Below, piece by piece: positions 8,899-16,034 of a stretch of 36,164 bases of DNA. Source of the stretch: Bacilli bacterium. Lineage in GTDB: Bacteria; Bacillota_I; Bacilli_A; RF39; UBA660. The first letter of the stretch is position 1. Every line of letters starts with the position of its first letter. The stretch covers positions 1 through 36,164 of the forward strand of contig JAFWHR010000021.1 in the NCBI GenBank assembly GCA_017511945.1, given 5' to 3'. A program made the position numbers and the translations under genes. The notes beneath the pieces are model-generated. The model did no database searches and was not told the DNA's origin. It saw nothing but the letters and a program-made list of their open reading frames with translations.

Positions 8899-9861
8899 TT
8901 ATTCATTAGTTAAGAAATTCATAACTAAATCAATTAGTATATCTTTTTCTCTTGGATTAGACTGGGCTATAAGTAGAGTAATTGCAACTAATGTATTGTT
9001 GTCAATAACCTGTCCATTTTCATTATATAAAATATTATAAAATTCTAGAAAGTATATGAATAGTGTTGCTGCTATCCTTTTGTTTCCATCAATAAAGGTG
9101 TGGTTTTTTGTGATTAAATATAGGAAATTAGCCGCTTTTTCTTCTATAGTGGGATATAAATCATTGCCATCAAAAGATTGGTATATAGCACCTATAATAG
9201 CTTTTAATCCTCCATTTCTCTCAAGAGCAAACAAATTACTATCACTATTAAATCTAAGTTTGTTAATAATATCTATGCAATTTTCATAAGTTATTATTTT
9301 ATCGTCTTTTGTCCCTCTTGGCTTAGTTAATGTTTTATGATCATAATCATCAAGTAAATTTAAAGCATTTGAATAATTATTTATTACTTTAATTATTTCT
9401 TTTGCTTCATCACCTTTTATTTCTTTGTCTATTCTTCCTGCAATATCAATTAATTTTACAGTCTTTTCTAAGTATTCTAATCTCCTTTGGTTTATAGCAT
9501 AACCTCTTAACAAATAATCTTTTAATATTTTATTTGCCCATTTTCTAAATATGACACCATTTTTACTTTTAACTCTATAACCTACGCTGATTATCATATC
9601 TAGGTTATAGTAATCTAATTCTCTAGTTTGAGTTTTATCTGATAAAGCCCCATGTTTAGTGGTATGTGCAAATTTTGCACATACCTCGTTTCTATCTAAT
9701 TCCTGCTCTTTGAAAACATTATTTATGTGTCTAGTAATAACAGTTCTATCTCTATCAAATAGTTTAGCCATTTGATCTAGTGATAGCCAAACGGTTTCAT
9801 CTTTCATATTAACTTCAAGTTTTACATCCTGATTTTCAAACAATATAATCTCATTTTTCAT
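8899..9861 (-). CDS. RhuM-family / Fic-DOC fusion protein
   Basis: The 320-residue protein has two parts. Residues ~8-130 are RhuM-like, with an HTH-like stretch LDQMAKLFDRDRTVITRHI and the YRVKSKNGVIFRKWANKILKD segment shared with phage antirepressor/KilA-type proteins. Residues ~185-320 are a Fic/Doc domain with motif HTFIDGNKR at 254-262: catalytic His254, then the phosphate-binding loop. Fic enzymes usually AMPylate or, like Doc, phosphorylate targets, and many act as toxins. No separate antitoxin is next to it. A consensus promoter with a palindrome in its spacer lies upstream. The domain order is seen; toxin or defence activity is inference. Confidence 0.88.
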   Translation of the reverse strand: MKNEIILFENQDVKLEVNMKDETVWLSLDQMAKLFDRDRTVITRHINNVFKEQELDRNEVCAKFAHTTKHGALSDKTQTRELDYYNLDMIISVGYRVKSKNGVIFRKWANKILKDYLLRGYAINQRRLEYLEKTVKLIDIAGRIDKEIKGDEAKEIIKVINNYSNALNLLDDYDHKTLTKPRGTKDDKIITYENCIDIINKLRFNSDSNLFALERNGGLKAIIGAIYQSFDGNDLYPTIEEKAANFLYLITKNHTFIDGNKRIAATLFIYFLEFYNILYNENGQVIDNNTLVAITLLIAQSNPREKDILIDLVMNFLTNE

Positions 9862-9907
9862 ATTCTTTTTCTCCTCGTTATAGATTATTTTTCACTCCTA
9901 CAAGTAC

Positions 9908-9936
9908 ATTATACAAAACATATGTTCTTGTGTCAA
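9908..9936 (-). promoter_or_regulatory. consensus promoter with palindromic operator for rhuM-fic
   Basis: On the minus strand a perfect TTGACA (9931-9936) and a perfect TATAAT (9908-9913) are 17 bases apart. The spacer contains the palindrome AACATATGTT (9917-9926). This position suits repression, possibly by the gene's own DNA-binding N-terminus. The promoter is seen; the autoregulation is a guess. Confidence 0.82.
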
Positions 9937-9953
9937 GCGCTTTTCTATTTATT

Positions 9954-11558
9954 TTAATTAAAATTCCATTTAATTTGAATGTTTCTACTATTCATTTCCT
10001 TATTTATTTTTCCTATATATATTTTGTCTATAAATTCTTGGATAATAATTCTACTAAGTGTTTTTAACTTTTTATATTTACCGAATAGTTCATTACAATT
10101 TTTAGAAGATATTACATTTTTCTTATAATGTGTTATCTTGTCACTGATACTTTTAATTTTACTATTATACATTTTTTCATTCTTGTTATATTCAGTAATT
10201 AAATCTTTAAATTGCTCTTTAGTAATTATTCCATTAACCTTATCTTCATATAAATTTTTTAAATATTTTTTTGTATTAGATATTTCTTTTTCTAATTCTT
10301 TTTTTCTTTTTTCTAAAAAATTCATTGTACTTTTAAATCTACTTTCTTTATTGTATAGTTTTTGTAGTATTTCTTTATCATAGAATTTTTCAATTTTTTC
10401 ATTAATTTTTTCTAAAATTAAATTTTCGAGTAAATCATATCTAATAGAAGATTTATTAATGCACATATCATATCCGTCTTTATTATTAGAGCAAACTAAA
10501 TATTCGTGTTTAGAAGAATTTTTTTTCCTCATATAATGATTACATTCTAGGCAGAATACCTTACCAGAAAATATGTGAACACCTCCTGAACTCTTTATAG
10601 GTTTAGTTCTTTCTTTAATTAGATTTTGAACATTGTTAAAAATTTCTTCATCTATTATTGCTTCATGGGTGTTTTCTCTCCTAATCCAATATTTTTTTCC
10701 CTTACTTTTTATCTTATGATTTTTATAACTTACAGTAGTTCTTTTTCCTTGAATTAGATGACCTAGGTAAACTTCATTAGTTAGTATAGTTTTAATGGCA
10801 TTATGACTCCATTTAATCTCTTCTCGTGGTCTACTGCTTATTACATTTAGTTTGATTCCCTTTTTATATTTGTATAGAGAAGGTGAGGGGATTTGTTTTT
10901 TATTTAAGGATTTTGCTATGGCAGTAAATCCTAAACCACTTAAATACAAATTAAATATACATTTTACAATTTCAGATGCTTCTTTATCTACTATTAGTTT
11001 GTTATTATCTTCTTTAGATACTTCATAACCATATGGAGCAAAAGGTGAGATAAATTCTCCTTGTTTCATTTTAGCCTTAAAAGCACTTCTAATATTATTA
11101 GACACATCTTCTAAATACCACTCATTAACAAGACCATTTATTTGTCTAGATTTTTTGTTTCCTAAATTCGATGTATCAGCATTATCTGCAAGACCTATAA
11201 ACCTAACATTCCATTCGATAAACTTATTATGAATATATTTTTCAATAACTTCCATATCTCTTGAAAATCTCGATTGACTTTTACATAGAACAACATCTAT
11301 TTTTCCTTCTTCACAGTCTTTAATAAGTCTTTCAAATTCAGGTCTATAAGTTCCCGCACCAGATAAATCCTCATCACAGTACTCACCAACCAGTATAAAA
11401 TCAGATCTCTTTTCAATCTCAGCCATTAAAAGATGTCTTTGATTTTTAATTGATTCACTAATATCTTCTGTATTTACTTTATCTCTATCCTGATCAGATA
11501 GTCTTTCATAAATACCAACCCTAAAGTATTTTTCATTATTATTAATGTTTTCATTCAT
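9954..11558 (-). CDS. large serine recombinase of element 1
   Basis: This 534-residue site-specific recombinase should integrate and excise element 1. The N-terminal resolvase domain has GIYERLSDQDRDK with catalytic Ser21, then SIKNQR, EYCDEDLSGAGTYRPEFERL and SRFSRDMEVIEKYI. The recombinase domain follows (APYGYEV to NEVYLGHLIQGKR). A zinc-ribbon has CLECNHYMRKK, then CSNN and a later Cys in DMCIN. A C-terminal coiled coil spans about residues 375-470. ATG 11558 follows CCTCC/GGAGG at 11567-11571 with 8 bases spacing; an upstream in-frame TTG at 11573 overlaps that site and is less likely. A 40-residue ORF precedes it. Confidence 0.95.
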   Translation of the reverse strand: MNENINNNEKYFRVGIYERLSDQDRDKVNTEDISESIKNQRHLLMAEIEKRSDFILVGEYCDEDLSGAGTYRPEFERLIKDCEEGKIDVVLCKSQSRFSRDMEVIEKYIHNKFIEWNVRFIGLADNADTSNLGNKKSRQINGLVNEWYLEDVSNNIRSAFKAKMKQGEFISPFAPYGYEVSKEDNNKLIVDKEASEIVKCIFNLYLSGLGFTAIAKSLNKKQIPSPSLYKYKKGIKLNVISSRPREEIKWSHNAIKTILTNEVYLGHLIQGKRTTVSYKNHKIKSKGKKYWIRRENTHEAIIDEEIFNNVQNLIKERTKPIKSSGGVHIFSGKVFCLECNHYMRKKNSSKHEYLVCSNNKDGYDMCINKSSIRYDLLENLILEKINEKIEKFYDKEILQKLYNKESRFKSTMNFLEKRKKELEKEISNTKKYLKNLYEDKVNGIITKEQFKDLITEYNKNEKMYNSKIKSISDKITHYKKNVISSKNCNELFGKYKKLKTLSRIIIQEFIDKIYIGKINKEMNSRNIQIKWNFN

Positions 11559-11581
11559 AACAGTTACCTCCAATGGTAGTT

Positions 11582-11704
11582 TTAAATACTATTGTTAAAC
11601 TCTATTAACTCAATAATCTTACAAACTTTTTTGTTAACAATTTCTTTTAAATCACTATCACTTAGCTTATCATCATAAACTTCTTCAATTTTATATTTTA
11701 TCAA
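11582..11704 (-). CDS. 40-residue hypothetical protein upstream of the recombinase
   Basis: The TTG start at 11704 follows AGAGG with 9 bases spacing. The product begins MIKYKIEEVYDD and is rich in charged residues, with a predicted helix at KEIVNKKVCKIIELIEF. It ends 8-10 bases before the recombinase ribosome-binding site, so the two are probably cotranscribed. Small ORFs directly before recombinase genes recur in such elements and may help expression or directionality; element 2 has a comparable 31-residue ORF, though the sequences are not alike. No family recognised. Confidence 0.6.
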   Translation of the reverse strand: MIKYKIEEVYDDKLSDSDLKEIVNKKVCKIIELIEFNNSI

Positions 11705-11853
11705 TTTATATACCTCTAATTAAATATATTAAAACATTTATTATTTTAATCTCTATTTGCAAAATCTTTATAATATATTGAACTTTTTTATTATCTATAT
11801 ATTTATTATTTTTATCTAATACTATAGATGTTATTTAAATATTGGAGGTGTTT

Positions 11854-12486
11854 GTGAATCAAGATATTTTTTCAACAATAAATAATCATAATGAAATATG
11901 TGACAAAATGAGTAATAGAAATAATAAAAGTAAATGTCATGATAAGAAATGTAACCCCTGTAATAATGGATGCTACGTTATAGGTTCGCCGGGTCCAATC
12001 GGTCCAACTGGTCCAACCGGACCTCAAGGATTACCAGGTGGCCCAACCGGTCCAGATGGAGGAATATTTAATTATGCAGATTTTTATGCTCTAATGCCAC
12101 CTGATAATGCTGCTACAGTAGCACCTGGAACTGATGTTAGTTTTCCTCAAGACGGACCAAATAGTGGTGCTTCCATAACAAGAATAGGAGCAAGTTCATT
12201 TAATCTAGCAGAAATTGGTACTTATCAAATATATTTTAATGTTCCAATCTCAGAAGCAGGACAATTACAATTGACATTAAATGGCACACCTTTAGCCTAT
12301 ACAGTTGTAGGAAGAGCAACCGGAACTAGCGATATTTCAGGAATGTTTCTTGTTAATACAACTGCAATTAACTCAATATTAACAGTAAGAAATACTGCAG
12401 GAAATCCTGCGGCTTTAACAATAACTCCTTTAGCTGGTGGTACAAACCCCGTTTCAGCTCATCTTGTTAAAATTCAAATTGCTTAA
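11854..12486 (+). CDS. BclA-like collagen-repeat protein
   Basis: The product is 210 residues from GTG 11854, which follows GGAGGTG. The N-terminal ~45 residues are hydrophilic and Cys-rich (CHDKKCNPCNNGC). A short collagen-like stretch follows: six Gly-X-Y triplets from GSPGPIGPTGPT, one extra glycine, then GPTGPD. The C-terminal ~135 residues (from FNYADFYALMPPDNA) resemble the trimeric TNF/C1q-like BclA C-terminal domain. BclA proteins form hair-like exosporium or surface fibres in spore formers. There is no signal peptide, normal for spore-coat delivery. It is cargo at the right end of element 1, opposite in strand to the recombinase, and noticeably richer in G+C than its surroundings. 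Confidence 0.87.
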   Translation: MNQDIFSTINNHNEICDKMSNRNNKSKCHDKKCNPCNNGCYVIGSPGPIGPTGPTGPQGLPGGPTGPDGGIFNYADFYALMPPDNAATVAPGTDVSFPQDGPNSGASITRIGASSFNLAEIGTYQIYFNVPISEAGQLQLTLNGTPLAYTVVGRATGTSDISGMFLVNTTAINSILTVRNTAGNPAALTITPLAGGTNPVSAHLVKIQIA

Positions 12487-12496
12487 TATAAAATAT

Positions 12497-12514
12497 GTGT
12501 CTATAATGCATTCA
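12497..12514. repeat. element 1 right inverted-repeat arm
   Basis: GTGTCTATAATGCATTCA pairs with the left arm at 16 of 18 positions and stops four bases before the shared AC (12519-12520). It begins 10 bases after the stop codon of the collagen-like gene. Confidence 0.8.
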
Positions 12515-12518
12515 TCCA

Positions 12519-12922
12519 ACTCTCTGTTTCATACCACCAGATAAACTGGAAGGATATGCATCTTTAAATTCATATAGACCATATGTTTTAAGAAGTTTAT
12601 TGACATAATCTACATTTTGAAGTTTATCTTGAATCTCTAAACCGATAATACAATTTTTATATATACTTCTCCAGTCAAATAAACTATCACCCTGAAGCAT
12701 ATACCCAAACTTCAAATTAGAATCACACATAACCTTTCCATCACTTGGTTTATCCAGTCCACATAAAATAGATAAAATAGTACTTTTGCCACATCCACTT
12801 GGACCTACTATAGCGACAAATTCACCTTTTTTAAGATTAAAAGAAAAATTATCAACAGCTAATAATTCTTTTTTTTCTGTGTGATAAATTTTCTTAAGAT
12901 TACTTACTTTTAATATTTCCAT
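12519..12922 (-). pseudogene. ABC importer ATPase, N-terminal part (split by element 1)
   Basis: This is the first 135 residues of a NitT/TauT-class ATPase: Walker A GPSGCGKST, Q-loop GYMLQGDSLFDW and signature LSGGMKQRV, after which the frame enters the element and stops within three codons (TGA at 12512-12514). Walker B and the rest are at 7997-8332. ATG 12922 is one base from the stop of the binding-protein gene (TAATATG), so the two genes were coupled. As it stands, the fragment can bind no complete ATP site and cannot power transport. Confidence 0.93.
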
Positions 12923-12923
12923 A

Positions 12924-13466
12924 TTATTTTATAACAAGTTTTGAATAAGGTGCTTTTCTGTCTAACTTTCCAGCATTAGAAACTATTTCTTGAATGTGAT
13001 TAAACTCATCCTTATCAATATTAGTGTTAACTTTCCATGCCTCAATATCTCTATACTTTTGAACTATTCTTTCTATAGTACTAACTTTAGTATCAGGGAA
13101 ATAATCTTTTATAATATCAGCAACTTCCTTAGAAGAGTGATTTTTAACATAATCCAAACCTCTTTGAATAGCCTTTTTAAACCCTTTAATAACCTTATCA
13201 TTTTTATCAATATAACTTTTTTTAGTAATATATGATGTGTATGGTACATTTCCACCAAGTTCTCCAATAGAAGCAACTATAGATCCATAACCCTTATCAA
13301 CTAAATCAGAAGCAGTCGGTTCAAAAACAGATACAAAATCACCAGTTCCCCCAATAAAAGCCCCAGTAGTAGAAGCAAAATCAATACTAGTATCAAAATT
13401 TACTTCATTAGTTTTAATTCCATTTTTATTAAGTGCGTATTCTAAAGTCATGGCTGGCATGCCACC
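12924..13466 (-). pseudogene. ABC substrate-binding protein, C-terminal part (split by element 2)
   Basis: From GGMPAMTLEYALNKNGI onward this is the C-terminal lobe of an NMT1/SsuA-type binding protein, with FIGGTGDFVSVFEPTA, SYIDKNDKVIKGFKKAIQRGLDYV and the final helix region. Upstream, the frame continues into element 2 to an ATG at 13499, but those residues (MTKRTHICVRT) are element-derived. The matching N-terminal part is at 17695-18122. Joined at the shared GG, the two halves give a 322-residue protein reading AGREG-GMPAMT, a normal family length. A secretion signal is missing from this half. Confidence 0.92.
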
Positions 13467-13477
13467 TGTGCGTACAC

Positions 13478-13489
13478 AAATGTGAGTAC
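13478..13489. repeat. element 2 left inverted-repeat arm
   Basis: AAATGTGAGTAC is the exact reverse complement of the right arm at 17672-17683. It lies 11 bases inside the proposed CC core. The bases next to the core (TGT) are also symmetric. Confidence 0.82.
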
Positions 13490-13509
13490 GTTTTGTCAAT
13501 CATTATTTA

Positions 13510-13975
13510 TTAATAGTAATTATAGTTTGTAATAATTGTTCCAAAGTCAAATAGAGCAGATGTATATGATAATATATAAGTATCATATATTAAATGGCAA
13601 AATAAAACAAATATATTTAGGTAGTTAAAGTTTTTTACATCATTTATATCAATAAATCAAGTATATATAATTGAACAATGCAGTAGTAGACAACCTATAA
13701 TATTTTAAGTGTTAAATAGTATACATAATATTGTCAAAATAATAATTATTTTAATTAAAATAGTTAATTTTTTTATGGTAAATAATGTTTCTAATTAGGT
13801 TTAGAATGTTAACTATTGCGCCATAAATTCCTCCTAGCACTATATTACTCAAAGTTTATAGTCTACTTTGTATGCTTTGAATATAAATAATATATTTTGT
13901 TTTTTTCAAAGTTACTGAGTAAACCATTAATATGCAGGCAATTAGTGCGATTGCATTTCCAATTATTATCGTCAT
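13510..13975 (-). pseudogene. decayed YgjV-like membrane protein gene
   Basis: From ATG 13975 the minus strand reads MTIIIGNAIALIACILMVYS, then KKTKYIIYIQSIQ, an in-frame TAA (13856-13858), and in the same frame TLSNIVLGGIYGAIVNILNLIRNIIYHKK, stopping at 13751. This is the pattern of YgjV-family inner-membrane proteins. A further stretch in another frame (HLIYDTYILSYTSALFDFGTI, ending at 13510) looks like the family's last part, so the gene has at least one nonsense mutation and one frameshift. Between the decayed segments nothing else is seen except an AT-rich hairpin near 13564-13588. Its role in the element is unknown; the family is loosely linked to membrane transport or toxin import. Confidence 0.7.
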
Positions 13976-14094
13976 TTTTAATCACTATTATGATGGTATC
14001 AAATAGCCAGGGATAAGTCCATAAAATTATGAGTTTATAATTTTTGCTTTTTATTGTTTATTTTGATAAAATTATTAAAGAATGGAGGTTATTT

Positions 14095-15771
14095 ATGTTA
14101 AATGAATTTGACATAACTAAAAAAAATGATTCTGATATAACAAGTATTGGAGAATTAATAAGAAATGATTATTCATATTTTTCAACCTTATCTTCTGAAC
14201 TTAGAAATAATCCTTATTTGTTAAATATTGCTCTTACAAGTTTTAATGGTGGAAAAAATTCGATTAATCCAATAAGTTATGCTTTAGAAAAGGCCCTAAC
14301 TAAAGAAAATATAGATTTAGCACTAGAAAAAGGAGGAAATATCAATATTTACGGATTACTTAGAGAAAATGAGTTATTCCATAAGATTAATATTGAAAAA
14401 GGTGTAATTCCAGTAGCTTATTCTTTACTCCCTAACTTTATAAAAGAAGATGATTATTTAATGAGCTTATATATGAGAATATGTCCTGATGAATATAAGA
14501 ATTTAGATGTAAGGCAGCGTAATAATCCTGAAATATTAAAACAAGCACTTGATAATGAATTAGGTAAAAATCCAATAAGTTATGCTTTGGAAGGAGCACT
14601 TACTGATGAAAATGTAGATTTAGCACTAGAAAAAGGCAATATTATAATTGTTAAAGATAGTCCACTTTCAAATTGTAAACATTTAGTTTTAAAATTATTT
14701 CAAGATAGTCATAATGTTTTCCAGTATGTGTTTTTATCTGATAAATTAAAATCAGATCCTGAAATATTAAAACAAGCACTTTTAAATTATGATAGTAAAA
14801 TAGTTAAAGTAAATCCAATAAGTTATGCTTTGGAAGGAGCACTTACTGATGAAAATATGGATTTAGCATTAAAACTCGGTAATGTAAAAATTATTAAAGG
14901 TGCATCTATTTCAGACAGTAAATATTTTATTATTGAAGTTTTTAAAAGAGGATTATATATTTCTCATTATAAGGATATATCTGATAAATTAAAATCAGAT
15001 CCTGAAATATTAAAACAAGCACTTTTAAATTATGATAGTAAAATAGTTAAAGTAAATCCAATAAGTTATGCTTTAGAAGGAGCACTTACTAAAGAAAATG
15101 TAGATTTGGCATTAAAAAAAGGTAATATAGAATTTATGTTAAATAATTCTCTTTTAAGTAATAGATATTTTGTTATAAAATCTTTTAAAAATGGTTTGTT
15201 TTTTTCTCAGTATAATAATATATCTGATACATTAAAAAATGATCCAGAAGTAAGAGCACTTATACCATCTGAATTAGAGAAGATGTATAAGTATGACTGC
15301 GCAGTAATTGGCATTTTACCAGATGGAAAAGCTTTAGAGAGGGAAGTAAGAGGTAAAAGTGATAAAGGTGATCATCACAAGGGTACTATTATTAAAATGA
15401 TAGATGAATTTTGTGAAAAATATGAAAATGATAGTTATTTATGTGCTTTACGTAATGATTTATCAGGTGTTTCTAATTCATTTAAAGCAGCTCAGTTGTG
15501 TGCAAATTATGATGTTTTGGCTGTTTTAATTGTAGAACATATTTGTATGCTTTTTTGTCCTGATGTTCTTTCTATAGAGCAACTTCAAACCCTTCAAAAT
15601 TTTTTAAATAAATATTCTGATTATTTTGAGTGTGAATTATATCATGGAGGGGAGATATTTAGAAAAAACGTTAGTCAAGAAAATGGAGAAAGTGATCGTT
15701 TTAGTGTTGATGAAACGATAGATTTAATAGATACAAATGATTGGGTTAATAGAGTACGTAGTTATAGATAA
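14095..15771 (+). CDS. hypothetical protein with 81-residue tandem repeats
   Basis: The 558-residue protein (ATG 14095 after GGAGG) is not a family I can name with confidence. Residues ~33-85 and repeats starting near 137, 214, 295 and 376 share the pattern LKSDPEILKQAL...NPISYALEGALTDENVDLAL.KGN, with period 77, 81 and 81 residues. The short 'DPEI..AL' units recall DUF4116-like helical repeats. Residues ~400-558 form a separate C-terminal region with the HHKGTIIKMIDEFCEKYEND and LIVEHICMLFCPDV segments and no recognised catalytic motif. No signal peptide or TM helix is seen, so it is probably cytosolic. It is the main cargo of element 2. Element genes of this kind often serve defence or host fitness, but that is speculation. 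Confidence 0.85.
   Translation: MLNEFDITKKNDSDITSIGELIRNDYSYFSTLSSELRNNPYLLNIALTSFNGGKNSINPISYALEKALTKENIDLALEKGGNINIYGLLRENELFHKINIEKGVIPVAYSLLPNFIKEDDYLMSLYMRICPDEYKNLDVRQRNNPEILKQALDNELGKNPISYALEGALTDENVDLALEKGNIIIVKDSPLSNCKHLVLKLFQDSHNVFQYVFLSDKLKSDPEILKQALLNYDSKIVKVNPISYALEGALTDENMDLALKLGNVKIIKGASISDSKYFIIEVFKRGLYISHYKDISDKLKSDPEILKQALLNYDSKIVKVNPISYALEGALTKENVDLALKKGNIEFMLNNSLLSNRYFVIKSFKNGLFFSQYNNISDTLKNDPEVRALIPSELEKMYKYDCAVIGILPDGKALEREVRGKSDKGDHHKGTIIKMIDEFCEKYENDSYLCALRNDLSGVSNSFKAAQLCANYDVLAVLIVEHICMLFCPDVLSIEQLQTLQNFLNKYSDYFECELYHGGEIFRKNVSQENGESDRFSVDETIDLIDTNDWVNRVRSYR
14735..15074 (+). repeat. 97-bp exact direct repeat within the 558-residue protein gene
   Basis: The 97 bases at 14735-14831 recur without change at 14978-15074, an offset of 243 bases or exactly 81 codons. 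Similarity continues beyond with scattered differences. The perfect stretch points to a recent duplication or gene-conversion event between repeat units. Confidence 0.88.
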
Positions 15772-15788
15772 TTATTAATTATATAAAG

Positions 15789-15813
15789 AGTAATCTTTTT
15801 GGTTACTTTTTTA
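15789..15813 (+). terminator. intrinsic terminator after the repeat-protein gene
   Basis: AGTAATC (15789-15795) pairs with GGTTACT (15801-15807), with one G-T pair, around a T-rich loop, and is followed by TTTTTATTT. It separates the cargo gene from the recombinase unit. Confidence 0.75.
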
Positions 15814-15921
15814 TTTATGCATATTTTGATAAATAGAAATATGTTTTAATGTATGATAAATTATTATTTTGTCATGTTTTAATTAAATACTAAATATAGT
15901 ATAAAGTGAGGAGGTTTAATT

Positions 15922-16017
15922 ATGAATGTTGAAATTCATTATAATGAGGATGGCAAGACATTTCAAAAGTTATTAGAAGAGTACATTGTTACTGTTTATA
16001 GTAATGAACAAGGATAA
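15922..16017 (+). CDS. 31-residue hypothetical protein before recombinase 2
   Basis: ATG 15922 follows a strong GAGGAGG (15909-15915). The product MNVEIHYNEDGKTFQKLLEE... ends in NEQG and is acidic. It sits 17 bases before the recombinase GTG. Short acidic proteins of this size often precede serine recombinase genes in Bacillota elements. A role in translational coupling is plausible because the recombinase has no strong ribosome-binding site of its own. No family assigned. Confidence 0.65.
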   Translation: MNVEIHYNEDGKTFQKLLEEYIVTVYSNEQG

Positions 16018-16034
16018 TAAAATGAAAACAGAAG

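Larger units (their letters stand above)
8331..12520. mobile_element. element 1: serine-recombinase integrative element in the ABC ATPase gene
   Basis: The element is about 4.19 kb. Boundaries come from the broken ATPase gene: the minus-strand flanks read CAGAGAGT before and GTATCTTTAATC after, sharing GT (plus-strand AC at 8331-8332 and 12519-12520). Imperfect 18-bp inverted repeats (16 of 18 identical) lie exactly four bases inside each AC. This is the arrangement expected for attL/attR of a large serine integrase with a 2-bp core. Cargo: BRO/DinD-like remnant, RhuM-Fic protein, serine recombinase, 40-residue ORF, BclA-like collagen protein. No phage structural or conjugation genes are present. 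Confidence 0.88.

Noticed and set aside
13564-13588. AT-rich inverted repeat (ATATGATA ... TATCATAT) as recombinase site
   Set aside because: It lies within the decayed ygjV-like gene and is of low complexity; the 12-bp arms at the element ends are far better candidates.
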